Positions 1 through 5,734 of a stretch of DNA of 7,558 nucleotides are shown piece by piece (positions within the stretch are counted from its first letter, which is position 1; each line of letters begins with the position of its first letter). A program made the position numbers and the translations under genes. The stretch comes from an uncultured Bacteroidales bacterium (GTDB lineage Bacteria > Bacteroidota > Bacteroidia > Bacteroidales > P3). The notes under the pieces are model-generated. The model was not told where the DNA came from, did no database searches, and was given only the letters and a program-made list of their open reading frames with translations. The stretch is taken from contig CALEFF010000083.1 in NCBI GenBank assembly GCA_937876865.1, positions 1 to 7,558 on the forward strand, given 5' to 3'.

Positions 1-81
1 TCAAATCTTCAAAGTGGAACGTACATTGTAAGAATAAAAACACAAAGAGGCTTTGCAAACAAAAAGATTCTGATAGAATAA
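1..81 (+). CDS. C-terminal end of a secreted protein with a type IX secretion (type A) sorting domain, partial
   Basis: Frame 1 reads 26 codons to a TAA at 79-81. The peptide has the pattern of the last strand region of type A sorting domains: L-x-S-G-T-Y-I-V-R-I, a short G-containing turn, then K-K-I-L-I-E at the very end. In this family the domain is recognised by the type IX secretion machinery of Bacteroidota, which exports the protein across the outer membrane and usually attaches it to the surface. The rest of the gene lies outside the window, so the cargo is unknown. The stop is followed by a strong hairpin terminator, which fits a gene end here. The call rests on a short motif but the match is good. 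Confidence 0.8.
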   Translation, partial: SNLQSGTYIVRIKTQRGFANKKILIE

Positions 82-116
82 ATCAAAGAGTTAGAAAAAT
101 ATTTCTTTGCTTTTTT

Positions 117-166
117 AAAATAATCCTAAGATTTTTTTTATTTTTTCTTAGGATTATTTTTCTTTT
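117..166 (+). terminator. Intrinsic terminator, 15-bp perfect stem
   Basis: Bases 117-131 are the exact reverse complement of 146-160, giving a 15-bp stem with a 14-base, nearly all-T loop. The 3' arm ends in TTTT and runs into a T-rich tract (161-167). The 5' arm starts with AAAA, so it could also act on the - strand. It lies 36 bases after the stop of the sorting-domain gene and separates that gene from the peptidase. Confidence 0.85.
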
Positions 167-168
167 TC

Positions 169-199
169 TTAGAATTATAAATTCTTTGTTGTATCTTTG
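169..199 (+). promoter_or_regulatory. Bacteroidota-type promoter of the M3 peptidase gene
   Basis: TATCTTTG at 192-199 matches the TAnnTTTG -7 box of the Bacteroidota housekeeping sigma factor. Nineteen bases upstream is TTAG (169-172), a 3-of-4 match to the TTTG -33 box. Transcription would start near 206, leaving a short A-rich untranslated leader before the ATG at 231. The -7 box is strong and the -33 box weak. Confidence 0.65.
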
Positions 200-230
200 C
201 AAACTTAAACAAATAAACACAAAAAATTAA

Positions 231-2360
231 ATGAAGAAAATTTTAATGACATTGGCTATGGCAATGATGACAACATTGCTTGTAGGACAAGTAAGTCCAC
301 AAGAGGCTGCTAAAATAAAGGCAGAAAACCCTTTGGTCAAGGAATGGAACACTCCTTTTCAAACTCCTCCTTTTGACCAAATAAAAACAGAACACTATAA
401 GCCAGCAATTCTTTTGGCTATTGAGGAAGCAAAACAAGATGTAAACGCTATTATTGTTAATCGTGCTACTCCTGATTTTGCAAACACTATTGAAGCATTG
501 GAAAGAGCGGGTAGTTTGTTAAACAAAGTGCTTGGAGTTTTCTATTGCATAGATGGATGTATGACTTCGCCCGAAATGCAAAAAATAGCAGAAGAAATTA
601 CTCCTGCTTTAACTGCATATAGTAGCGATATCAATATGAATCCTATTTTATTTGATAAAGTTAAACAAGTTTATGACAAAAGAGATGACCTTGCTTTGAC
701 TTTGGAACAAAGAACTTTGCTTGAAAACACTTACAAAGGATTTATTCGTTCGGGAGCATTGCTTAAAGGTGAAGCAAAAGAAGAATATCGTAAGATTTCA
801 GAAGAATTAAGCCTTCTTTCTATAAAGTATCAAAAGAATACTTTGGCAGATCAAAATGCTTATTTCTTAAATGTTAAGAATAAAAAAGACTTAAAAGGAC
901 TTCCTGAATTTGCTTTAACCGCAGCTAAGGAAGAAGCAAAAGCAAGAGGTCAAAAAGGTTATACTTTCACTCTTCAATATCCTTCATACGGTCCTTTCTT
1001 AATGTATGCCGAAAATAGAGAATTAAGAGAGCAAATTTGGAGAGCATCAAACTCTGTTGCAAATCACAATGATGAACACGACAATAAAGAAATTGCAAGA
1101 AAGATAGCAAACCTTCGTTTAAGAGCGGCACAAATTCTTGGTTATGATTGTTATGCTGCATACGCTTTGGAAAATAGAATGGCACAAACACCTGCTAATG
1201 TAAACAATTTCTTGAACGATTTATTGAATGCTTCTATGCCTTTTGCGAAAAAAGACCTTCAAGAAGTACAAGAATATGCTAACAAAAACGGATTTGTTGG
1301 TGAATTGCAACGTTGGGATTTTTCTTATTGGAGTGAAAGATTGAAAAACGAAAAATATGCAATGGATCCTGAGTTAATGAAACCTTATTTCAAATTAGAA
1401 AATGTAAAGAAAGGTATATTTGACTTAGCAGGTAAGCTTTACAACATTGAATTTAAAGAAAACACTCAAATAGCAAAATATCACCCTGATGTAACAATAT
1501 ATGAAGTATATGATAAGGCAAATGGAAAATTCCTTGCTGTGCTTTATATGGATTTCTTCCCAAGAGAAAGCAAACGTTCAGGTGCTTGGATGACATCTTT
1601 CCGCGATCAATACAAAACAGCTGATGGAACAGAAGTACGTCCTTTGATTCAAATGGTTTGTAACTTCACAAAACCAACTAAAAAAGAACCTTCTCTTTTA
1701 ACATTTGATGAAGTAAATACATTCTTACACGAATTTGGTCACTGCTTACATGGAATATTTGCAGAAGGAACTTATTCTTCAATCACAGGTACAGCAGTAT
1801 ATAGAGATTTCGTTGAATTGCCAAGTCAAATAATGGAAAACTTTGCAACAGAAAAAGAATTCCTTGATATGTTTGCCGTTCATTACAAAACAGGTGAAAA
1901 AATTCCACAAGAATTAGTAGATAAACTAATAGCATCTGAAAGATACCTTGCAGGTTGGTATTCAGTTCGTCAATTATTCTTAGGAATGATAGATATGCAA
2001 TGGCACACAATCACAAAAGAATTCACAGGAAATGTAACTGCAATAGAAGATGTAGTTAGTCAAAAAGCAGAATTACTTCCAAGAGTTGAAAATGCAATGA
2101 TGACAACTTCATTCGGACATATTTTCTCTGGTGGATATGCAGCAGGATATTATGGATATAAATGGGCAGAAGTTCTTGATGCAGATGCTTTCTCTTTATT
2201 CCAAGAAAAAGGAATCTTCAATCAAGAAGTAGCAAATTCATTCCGTCAAAATATTCTTTCAAAAGGTGGAAAGAAACACCCAATGGAACTTTACAAAGCG
2301 TTCCGTGGTCAAGAACCAACTAACAAAGCATTGTTAAGAAGAAGTGGTTTTATAAAATAA
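231..2360 (+). CDS. dcp: Exported M3 family metallopeptidase, peptidyl-dipeptidase Dcp type
   Basis: A zinc metallopeptidase of 709 residues, close to the roughly 680 of E. coli Dcp plus a signal peptide. M3 enzymes cut short peptides; Dcp members release C-terminal dipeptides. The zinc motif HEFGH is at residues 500-504, and the third ligand is Glu529, 29 residues after the first His, the spacing known for Dcp. The C-terminal substrate loop GGYAAGYYGYKW lies around residues 634-645. The N-terminal stretch with P-P-F-D-Q-I and H-Y-K-P-A is also Dcp-like. Residues 1-20 form a signal peptide (K-K, then a hydrophobic core) without a lipobox Cys, so a periplasmic location is likely, unlike cytoplasmic E. 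coli Dcp. It is probably used for peptide scavenging. The ATG follows an A-rich leader. The gene is flanked by terminators and so is monocistronic. Thr and Pro codon choice changes partway through the gene (see findings). Confidence 0.93.
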   Translation: MKKILMTLAMAMMTTLLVGQVSPQEAAKIKAENPLVKEWNTPFQTPPFDQIKTEHYKPAILLAIEEAKQDVNAIIVNRATPDFANTIEALERAGSLLNKVLGVFYCIDGCMTSPEMQKIAEEITPALTAYSSDINMNPILFDKVKQVYDKRDDLALTLEQRTLLENTYKGFIRSGALLKGEAKEEYRKISEELSLLSIKYQKNTLADQNAYFLNVKNKKDLKGLPEFALTAAKEEAKARGQKGYTFTLQYPSYGPFLMYAENRELREQIWRASNSVANHNDEHDNKEIARKIANLRLRAAQILGYDCYAAYALENRMAQTPANVNNFLNDLLNASMPFAKKDLQEVQEYANKNGFVGELQRWDFSYWSERLKNEKYAMDPELMKPYFKLENVKKGIFDLAGKLYNIEFKENTQIAKYHPDVTIYEVYDKANGKFLAVLYMDFFPRESKRSGAWMTSFRDQYKTADGTEVRPLIQMVCNFTKPTKKEPSLLTFDEVNTFLHEFGHCLHGIFAEGTYSSITGTAVYRDFVELPSQIMENFATEKEFLDMFAVHYKTGEKIPQELVDKLIASERYLAGWYSVRQLFLGMIDMQWHTITKEFTGNVTAIEDVVSQKAELLPRVENAMMTTSFGHIFSGGYAAGYYGYKWAEVLDADAFSLFQEKGIFNQEVANSFRQNILSKGGKKHPMELYKAFRGQEPTNKALLRRSGFIK

Positions 2361-2385
2361 ATCATTGTTTTTTTCAGTTATTAAG

Positions 2386-2418
2386 GCGTGGGGTTATTAT
2401 TTCTCCACGCTTTTTTTT
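2386..2418 (+). terminator. Intrinsic terminator after the peptidase gene
   Basis: GCGTGGGG at 2386-2393 pairs with CTCCACGC at 2403-2410 (8 bp, one G-U), with a 9-base loop and eight T at 2411-2418. It lies 25 bases after the peptidase stop. It ends only 15 bases before the next ATG (2434), so the downstream operon either depends on read-through or has a promoter overlapping this hairpin. Confidence 0.88.
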
Positions 2419-2433
2419 AAATATATTAGTGAT

Positions 2434-3366
2434 ATGAAAATAGTAGCCGTAGAACCAATAGGCATAAGCCAAGAAAGAGCAAAGCAGTTAGCAGAAATTT
2501 ATGCTCAAAAAGGTCATCAATTCGTAGTTTATCCCGATAGAAAGGAAGATGCTCCAACTTTGATTGAAAGAATGCAAGGAGCAGAGGTTGTAATTGTTTC
2601 AAACATTCCTTTAAGAAAAGAAGTGTTGCAAGAATGTAAAGACTTAAAATTCTTAAATGTTGCTTTCACAGGCTTAGACCACATAGATCAAGACTATTGC
2701 AAAGAGAATAATATCTTAATTCGTAATGCTTCGGGCTATGCTACAACAGCCGTTGCAGAATTAGCCGTAGGACTTATGTTAGATGTGTATAGAAAAATAA
2801 CAGAGTTTGACTTTGCAACAAGAAAACTTGGAACAAGAAACAATATCTTAGGAAGAGAACTTAGAGGTAAAACAGTAGCCTTAATAGGTACAGGTGCAAT
2901 AGGTTTAGCGACTGCAAAACTATTAAAAGCCTTTGGTTGTAAACTCATAGCTTATTCTCGCAGTGAAAGAAAAGAGGCTTTGGAATTAGGAATTGAATAT
3001 CTTTCGTTAGAGGAAGCAGTGAAACAAGCAGATATAATTTCACTTCACACACCGCTAACAAATGAAACTAAGAATCTTATTAGTAAAGAAATCATAGACC
3101 TTTGTAAACCAAGTGCTATAATAATAAACACAGCAAGGGGAGGAGTGATTGATAATCTTGCCTTAGCAAATGCTTTGAATGAAGACAGACTTGCAGGAGC
3201 AGGAATAGATGTTTATGAAAAAGAACCACCATTAGAGGAAAACCATCCTTTACTTTCGGCAAAGAATACGGTGCTTTTACCTCACGTTGCTTACGCTACA
3301 AGAGAGAGTTTCGATATTAGAATAGATATTATATTAAATAATTTAAAAGAATACATCAATGAATAA
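2434..3366 (+). CDS. D-2-hydroxyacid dehydrogenase (glyoxylate/hydroxypyruvate reductase-like)
   Basis: An NAD(P)-dependent oxidoreductase of 310 residues that interconverts 2-oxoacids and D-2-hydroxyacids. The Rossmann motif GTGAIG is at residues 152-157. The catalytic triad of the family is present: Arg235 (in TARGG), Glu264 (before Pro265) and His284 (in PHVAY). The helix motif N-A-S-G-Y-x-T (98-104) followed by V-A-E (107-109) is also typical. After the second Rossmann strand the sequence is Y-S-R-S, with no Asp, which in this family favours NADPH over NADH; that is inference. The frame could be opened at a TTG (2365), but this would place the coding start upstream of the terminator hairpin at 2386-2418, and M-K-I-V at 2434 is the normal start of the fold. 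It overlaps the next gene by 8 bases, so the two are co-translated. The exact substrate cannot be read from sequence. Confidence 0.9.
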   Translation: MKIVAVEPIGISQERAKQLAEIYAQKGHQFVVYPDRKEDAPTLIERMQGAEVVIVSNIPLRKEVLQECKDLKFLNVAFTGLDHIDQDYCKENNILIRNASGYATTAVAELAVGLMLDVYRKITEFDFATRKLGTRNNILGRELRGKTVALIGTGAIGLATAKLLKAFGCKLIAYSRSERKEALELGIEYLSLEEAVKQADIISLHTPLTNETKNLISKEIIDLCKPSAIIINTARGGVIDNLALANALNEDRLAGAGIDVYEKEPPLEENHPLLSAKNTVLLPHVAYATRESFDIRIDIILNNLKEYINE

Positions 3367-4516
3367 TTTTGAATTTAGAAATCCTACAAAGATTCTTTTT
3401 GGACAAGGACAAATTGCTAAACTTAGCAAAGAAATAGATAAAAGCCGTAAAATACTTTTAACATACGGAGGAGGCTCAATAAAGAAAAACGGAGTATATG
3501 ACCAAGTTATGAAAGCCTTAGAGGGTTATAATGTAATAGAGTTTGGAGGCATTGAAGCAAATCCTGATTATAATACCTTAATGCGTGCTGTTGAGATATG
3601 TAAAAAAGAAAATATTGACTTTATCTTAGCAGTTGGAGGAGGTTCTATTATAGATGGAACAAAATTCATTGCAACTGCTGCACGTTTTGAAGGAGAAGAT
3701 GCTTGGGATATTCTTTTGAAAAAAGCAGGTCGCTTACCTAAACCAATAGATTTTGCAAGCGTTTTAACACTTCCTGCAACTGCATCGGAAATGAATAATG
3801 GTGCTGTTATTTCAAGAAGAGATAGAGCAGAAAAACTTGCTTTCCACAATCCACAAGGCTATCCTATTTTCTCAATTCTTGACCCTAATGTAGTGCTTTC
3901 ATTGCCTAAGAAACAAATTTCAAATGGAATAGTAGATATTTATGCTCATACCTTGGAACAATATTTAACTACTTGTTTAGATACTAAGGTTATGGATCGT
4001 TGGGCTGAGAGTCTTTTGCTTACTTTGATAGAAGAGGCTGAGGAACTTATGAGTGAAAATCCTTCATACAACTCTTGTGCAAACTTTATGCTTACTGCAA
4101 CAATGGGATTGAATGGATTTATCGCTATGGGTGTTGAAGAAGATTGGGCAACTCACATGATAGGACACGAACTCACTGCATTGTGTGGATTAGATCACGG
4201 AGAAACTCTTGCAATCGTTCACCCTGCACTTATGGACGTGATGAGAGAGGAGAAAAAAGGCAAGTTGTTGCAATATGCTAAAAGAGTATGGGGCATAAAC
4301 CTTGAAGACGAAAACAAAGCAATAGATTTAGCAATAGAAAAAACCGAAAACTTTTTCCGTAGCATAGGAAAGAAAACACGCCTAAGCGAAAACAACATTG
4401 GAGACGATGTGATAGAGGAAATTGTTAAACGCTTTACCGAGAGAGGTTGGTGTGTAGGAGAAAGAGGTATTGTAACTCCTGAAAAAACAAGACAAATACT
4501 TCAAAGAGCAAAATAA
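3359..4516 (+). CDS. yqhD: Metal-dependent alcohol/aldehyde dehydrogenase, YqhD/butanol dehydrogenase type
   Basis: A group III iron-containing-type alcohol dehydrogenase of 385 residues, collinear with E. coli YqhD (387). YqhD is an NADPH-dependent reductase of short-chain aldehydes, including toxic lipid-peroxidation and glyoxal-type products. Metal ligands match with an offset of one: Asp193, His197, His266 and His280. The dinucleotide motif GGGSIIDGTK is at 93-102. The GGGS at 37-40, which in YqhD contacts the 2'-phosphate of NADPH, is conserved. The opening N-N-F and L-F-G-Q-G are also as in YqhD. The ATG lies inside the end of the dehydrogenase gene (8-base overlap), indicating one operon. 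The gene ends 9 bases from the convergent antitoxin stop with no terminator between. Cytoplasmic, no signal peptide. Physiological substrate unknown. Confidence 0.93.
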   Translation: MNNFEFRNPTKILFGQGQIAKLSKEIDKSRKILLTYGGGSIKKNGVYDQVMKALEGYNVIEFGGIEANPDYNTLMRAVEICKKENIDFILAVGGGSIIDGTKFIATAARFEGEDAWDILLKKAGRLPKPIDFASVLTLPATASEMNNGAVISRRDRAEKLAFHNPQGYPIFSILDPNVVLSLPKKQISNGIVDIYAHTLEQYLTTCLDTKVMDRWAESLLLTLIEEAEELMSENPSYNSCANFMLTATMGLNGFIAMGVEEDWATHMIGHELTALCGLDHGETLAIVHPALMDVMREEKKGKLLQYAKRVWGINLEDENKAIDLAIEKTENFFRSIGKKTRLSENNIGDDVIEEIVKRFTERGWCVGERGIVTPEKTRQILQRAK

Positions 4517-4525
4517 AAGAATTTA

Positions 4526-4834
4526 TTAAAGTATCGCAGCAACCTTTCGTATGCTTTCAAGCTTGCGAACAAACGATATGTCTTGTTTTGCAATTTGCAT
4601 ATTGTAGTCAAATTGTATTCGCATAAGCAAACCAGCGTTTATATCCAAAGCAGCTTCAAATAACATTGCAGTTTGGGTAGTGATTGTGCGGCGACAATTC
4701 AATATGTCATTAAGTATTTTATAAGAAATACCCATTTGCTCAGCAAGTTTTGTTTGCTTTATGTTGCGATACTCTATTTCCTCCTTTAATATTTCGCCCG
4801 GGTGAATAGGACGTTGGCAAGTATATTTTCCCAT
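4526..4834 (-). CDS. higA: HigA-family antitoxin (XRE-type helix-turn-helix)
   Basis: A protein of 102 residues with the HigA hallmark R-P-I-H-P-G-E-I-L near the N-terminus (8-16) and an XRE-type helix-turn-helix at about 26-49 (Q-T-K-L-A-E-Q-M-G-I-S, then the recognition helix and N-C-R-R). In this family the antitoxin binds and neutralises the HigB toxin and represses the shared promoter. It is second in the operon, 9 bases after the toxin stop, which is the usual order for higBA and unlike most toxin-antitoxin pairs. The intergenic bases read ACGAGGAAA before ATG; the GAGGA is Shine-Dalgarno-like but very close to the start. The C-terminal part (about 50-102) is the toxin-binding and dimer region by family analogy. 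Convergent with the alcohol dehydrogenase gene. Confidence 0.9.
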   Translation of the reverse strand: MGKYTCQRPIHPGEILKEEIEYRNIKQTKLAEQMGISYKILNDILNCRRTITTQTAMLFEAALDINAGLLMRIQFDYNMQIAKQDISFVRKLESIRKVAAIL

Positions 4835-4843
4835 TTTCCTCGT

Positions 4844-5161
4844 TTATTTATAATGATTTGATAATTCTAAAATATTGCATATAGTAACAACCGTTTCGCT
4901 TGAAATTTGTTTTACAGTAAATTCTATTCTATATTGATCGTTTACTCTTATTGAAGAAATCCCTGCTTTATTTCCTTTCAAAACCTCGTAATTAAGAGAA
5001 CGGAATCTAAATAAATCTTCTATACAATCAGCTTGTTCAAGTGTTTTGATACGCATTTGGTATCGTGATACTATTTGTGGTTGAAAACGATATTTCTTAT
5101 TTGTCGTCTTACCCGTTTCGTATAATTGTCGAAGATACTCCTTTTCAAAGTTTATTTCCAT
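4844..5161 (-). CDS. higB: HigB-like toxin of the RelE/ParE superfamily
   Basis: A toxin of 105 residues. HigB toxins are RelE-fold ribosome-dependent mRNA endonucleases, held inactive by HigA. Visible features are a basic N-terminal helix region with K-K-Y-R-F at 22-26, then L-F-R-F-R-S-L-N-Y-E at about 50-59, and the strand pair I-S-S-I-R-V-N-D-Q-Y-R-I-E-F at 68-81, which carries the conserved Arg and Tyr residues of the fold. The end is I-C-N-I-L-E-L-S-N-H-Y-K. The frame can be extended upstream to a TTG at 5188, but that TTG lies inside the -7 promoter box (5186-5193). The ATG at 5161 (M-E-I-N-F-E) is therefore the start, with a leader of about 18 bases. Confidence 0.9.
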   Translation of the reverse strand: MEINFEKEYLRQLYETGKTTNKKYRFQPQIVSRYQMRIKTLEQADCIEDLFRFRSLNYEVLKGNKAGISSIRVNDQYRIEFTVKQISSETVVTICNILELSNHYK

Positions 5162-5185
5162 TCTTACACTCTGCAATTCATATTG

Positions 5186-5217
5186 CAAAGATAAGATTTA
5201 TTTTTAAATATCCACTA
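5186..5217 (-). promoter_or_regulatory. Promoter of the higBA operon
   Basis: On the - strand TATCTTTG occupies 5193 to 5186, an exact TAnnTTTG -7 box. No good TTTG lies in the -33 region (around 5213-5217). Predicted transcription start is near 5179, 18 bases before the toxin ATG. The weak -33 region coincides with an inverted repeat that may be the antitoxin operator. Confidence 0.7.
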
Positions 5218-5227
5218 TATAAGTGGA
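5211..5227. promoter_or_regulatory. Candidate HigA operator, inverted repeat
   Basis: TCCACT (5211-5216) and AGTGGA (5222-5227) are perfect inverted 6-base arms with a 5-base spacer. The repeat sits over the -33 region of the higBA promoter, where a bound HigA dimer would block RNA polymerase. Autorepression is normal for HigA; the assignment of this repeat is inference from position and symmetry. Confidence 0.5.
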
Positions 5228-5282
5228 ACGATTTTTTTCTTTTAATTCAAAAATCATATTTATTTTTAATAATGTTTATCTG

Positions 5283-5498
5283 TTAATTCTTTATTTCGCT
5301 AAAATTTTTCTTTGTTTTAGTAAATTTTTTCTTTGCTTTATCAAATTTTTTCTTAGCTTTATTTTTCTCATTCTTTGACTTCGTGAAATTATCCTCCGAT
5401 GATAATTGTTTTTCATCCGATGGTAATTTCTGTTGCTCCGAGATGATTTTTTCTTTCTTCGATGTAAACTTCTTTAAGTCTTGTTTTATTTTCGCACT
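5283..5498 (-). repeat. Degenerate 21-bp tandem repeats, read as Lys-rich heptads; possible relic gene
   Basis: About nine degenerate units of 21 bases. On the + strand CGA recurs at 5397, 5418, 5439 and 5460, and AAATTTTT-type blocks recur at 5301, 5322 and 5343, all exactly 21 apart. Read on the - strand from 5498 down to the TAA at 5285-5283, the frame is open for 71 codons. It gives seven-residue repeats, first S-[ED]-x-x-x-L-x like, then A-K-K-K-F-[DT]-K, very rich in Lys, Ser and Glu. There is no ATG, GTG or TTG start in this frame and no clear promoter, so I do not call a gene. It may be the end of a broken gene for a charged coiled-coil segment, or a non-coding tandem repeat whose period happens to be a multiple of three. 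Confidence 0.6.
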
Positions 5499-5526
5499 TT
5501 AATAAAAAGTTTATTACCTTACAATC

Positions 5527-5559
5527 AAAAACCGCAGAATTAACCCTGCGGTTTTTTTT
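5527..5559. terminator. Bidirectional intrinsic terminator
   Basis: AAAAACCGCAG (5527-5537) is the exact complement of CTGCGGTTTTT (5546-5556), giving an 11-bp stem with an 8-base loop. T-runs follow on both strands (T to 5559 on +). No + strand gene ends just upstream, so it either isolates the higBA side from the promoter at 5615 or ends an unrecognised transcript. Confidence 0.8.
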
Positions 5560-5602
5560 ATTGGTGATTTAATTATTCAAAATGCAAAAAGAACCAAATA
5601 AG

Positions 5603-5621
5603 AACCAAAAATAATTTGGTT
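5603..5621. promoter_or_regulatory. Inverted repeat over the -33 box, possible operator
   Basis: AACCAAA (5603-5609) and TTTGGTT (5615-5621) are perfect 7-base arms with a 5-base spacer, and the right arm contains the -33 TTTG. A direct repeat AGAACCAAA also occurs at 5590-5598 and 5601-5609, 11 bases (one helical turn) apart. The arrangement would suit a repressor site, but the arms are AT-rich and chance is possible. Confidence 0.35.
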
Positions 5622-5646
5622 GAAATAAAATTACTTTATACCTTTG
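5615..5646 (+). promoter_or_regulatory. Strong Bacteroidota promoter driving the structured leader
   Basis: TTTG at 5615-5618, 20 bases, then TACCTTTG at 5639-5646: both boxes and the spacing fit the Bacteroidota consensus. Start expected near 5653. This is the best promoter in the window. Between it and the next gene (5994) lie about 340 untranslated bases filled with secondary structure. Confidence 0.8.
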
Positions 5647-5671
5647 CCAGTGATTTTAGTTTTTAACCCTT

Positions 5672-5704
5672 AGAAAAGGAGGAGAAAAAGGAGAAAAAGA
5701 AAAA
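5672..5704 (+). other. All-purine tract with an orphan Shine-Dalgarno-like core
   Basis: Thirty-three consecutive purines, 5672-5704, just downstream of the predicted transcription start. It contains AAGGAGG (5676-5682), a full match to the anti-Shine-Dalgarno core, yet no ATG, GTG or TTG follows at a useful distance. Such an unstructured A/G segment could be a landing site for an RNA-binding protein or ribosome, or simply a spacer. Confidence 0.4.
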
Positions 5705-5734
5705 TTATAATTTAGACTTAGAAAATTTTAACGA

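Noticed and set aside
243..437. Minus-strand frames inside the peptidase gene (also 967-1191 and 1783-2010) and inside the two dehydrogenases (2736-2948, 3568-3849)
   Set aside because: All are antisense to well-supported genes, with no promoter or family resemblance.
2365..2433. N-terminal extension of the 2-hydroxyacid dehydrogenase from a TTG at 2365
   Set aside because: It would translate through the terminator hairpin of the preceding gene, the extra residues have no family counterpart, and M-K-I-V at 2434 is the normal start.
5162..5188. Nine-residue N-terminal extension of the toxin from a TTG at 5188
   Set aside because: The TTG is inside the -7 promoter box and upstream of the predicted transcription start.
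5065..5286. Plus-strand reading frame of 73 codons
   Set aside because: It is antisense to the toxin gene and its promoter, low in complexity at its end, and matches no family; a shadow frame.
5283..5498. CRISPR array
   Set aside because: The 21-base units are contiguous and degenerate, with no unique spacers and no cas genes nearby.
5500..5516. Inverted repeat TAATAAA/TTTATTA
   Set aside because: All-AT, 7 bases, expected by chance in sequence this AT-rich.
5650..5673. Short GTG-started leader peptide (7 codons)
   Set aside because: It begins almost at the predicted transcription start, has no ribosome site, and shows no run of regulatory codons.
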